A stretch of 62,606 nucleotides of DNA from Xanthobacteraceae bacterium (GTDB lineage: Bacteria > Pseudomonadota > Alphaproteobacteria > Rhizobiales > Xanthobacteraceae): assembly GCA_019750915.1 (NCBI GenBank), contig JAIENY010000023.1, forward strand, positions 1-62,606, in the 5' to 3' direction. The first letter of the stretch is position 1, and each line of letters begins with the position of its first letter. The notes beneath the pieces were generated by a model that had not been told where the DNA came from, did no database searches, and saw only the letters and a list, made by a program, of their open reading frames with translations. Position numbers and translations under genes: made by a program. Of the stretch, positions 62,091 through 62,606 are shown piece by piece.

Positions 62091-62606
62091 TTACGATGAT
62101 GCAGGGTTCTTGAGCTCGGACAGTTTGCGCGCCATCGCGGCAAATCCCGAGATCGGTATCGTCTCGGCGCGGCGGGTCGGGTCGACGCCTGCGGCTTCGG
62201 TAAGGAGAACCGGATCGACGCCCAGCGCCTTCAGGCTCTGACGCAGCATCTTGCGGCGCTGGTTGAACGCGGCGGCGGCGACCTGTTCAAGCATGCGGCG
62301 CGAGCATGGGTCAGGCTCCGCGCGAGGTACAAGTTTTACCACTGAGGAGATCACCTTGGGAGGCGGGACGAATGCGCTTGGAGCAACGTCGAATATGATC
62401 TTTGTTTCCGCTCGCCAGTTCGCGAACACGCCGAGACGGCCATAGGCTTCGTCATTCTCGTGTGCGACGATCCGCTCCGCCACCTCGCGCTGAAACATCA
62501 GGACCATGGTGTCAAACCAAGGCGGCCAAGGCTCGGCGGACAGCCACCCGGTCAACAGCAGGGTCGCGATGTTGTAGGGCAGGTTGGCGACGATCTTGGC
62601 CCGCGC
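62091..62606 (-). CDS. rsmA: 16S rRNA dimethyladenosine transferase, C-terminal part (cut by window edge)
   Basis: The visible 171 residues are the C-terminal two-thirds of RsmA (KsgA), which dimethylates two adenines near the 3' end of 16S rRNA. The frame runs off the right edge. It begins with the catalytic motif [10 protein letters not shown], then [26 protein letters not shown] and the terminal helical domain ([15 protein letters not shown]). The start lies beyond the window. It is upstream of the alcohol dehydrogenase gene on the same strand. Confidence 0.95.
   Translation of the reverse strand, partial: ARAKIVANLPYNIATLLLTGWLSAEPWPPWFDTMVLMFQREVAERIVAHENDEAYGRLGVFANWRAETKIIFDVAPSAFVPPPKVISSVVKLVPRAEPDPCSRRMLEQVAAAAFNQRRKMLRQSLKALGVDPVLLTEAAGVDPTRRAETIPISGFAAMARKLSELKNPASS

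Overview
The window reads as a chromosomal piece of an alphaproteobacterium of the Bradyrhizobium/Rhodopseudomonas/Afipia type (Nitrobacteraceae). The evidence is the block rpsF-rpsR-DUF2232-rplI-dnaB-alr-radA-cvpA-purF, the fabD/fabG/acpP/fabF/mltG/yicC/gmk/rsmA series, the absence of low-GC islands, and protein features usual for that family. Genus and species cannot be fixed from the sequence alone. No tRNA, rRNA, CRISPR array or insertion sequence was seen.

Region 1 (1-18.7 kb) is the accessory part and the most unusual. A NarX/NarL-like two-component pair (histidine kinase 1535-3103, response regulator 631-1296, both minus) is transcribed away from a 3311-residue secreted protein (3503-13438). 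That protein carries two animal-type haem peroxidase domains, both with intact catalytic residues. It also has a dockerin/EF-hand-like insert, several RTX calcium-binding blocks, a 540-bp internal duplication, a poly-Asp linker and a C-terminal type I secretion region. The architecture matches the MopA-type Mn(II)-oxidising peroxidases and bacterial peroxicin/peroxidockerin proteins. Downstream lie a type I secretion ABC ATPase, a second RTX protein with a possible lipobox and poly-Gly tract, and an HlyD-type adaptor. No TolC gene is present. A cluster of GTCC/GGAC inverted repeats precedes the peroxidase gene, and seven degenerate direct repeats lie between kinase and regulator; either could be regulator binding sites.

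Region 2 (19-26 kb): a Lin0512 protein, a catalase-like haem protein overlapping a cytochrome b561, an ArsC/YffB protein, a PAS protein and a livGFHM transporter set without its binding protein.

Region 3 (26-49 kb) is mostly housekeeping: prfC, an O-acyltransferase with an SGNH domain, nnrU, panB, a YfgM-like protein, a small lipoprotein, der, purF, cvpA, radA, alr, dnaB, cfa, rplI, a DUF2232 protein, rpsR and rpsF. A methyltransferase/ATP-grasp pair (34.1-35.8 kb) and a CXXCH protein are less ordinary.

Region 4 (48.8-62.6 kb): a 64-residue exported protein made of PIGKG-type repeats, an exported protein with GHAF and NCT motifs, then the fatty-acid genes. fabD and fabG are separated by an opposite-strand ethanolamine ammonia-lyase operon (eutB, eutC), upstream of which only the C-terminal end of an ethanolamine-type permease remains. 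acpP, fabF, mltG, yicC and gmk follow, then a zinc alcohol dehydrogenase and the C-terminal part of rsmA running off the window edge.
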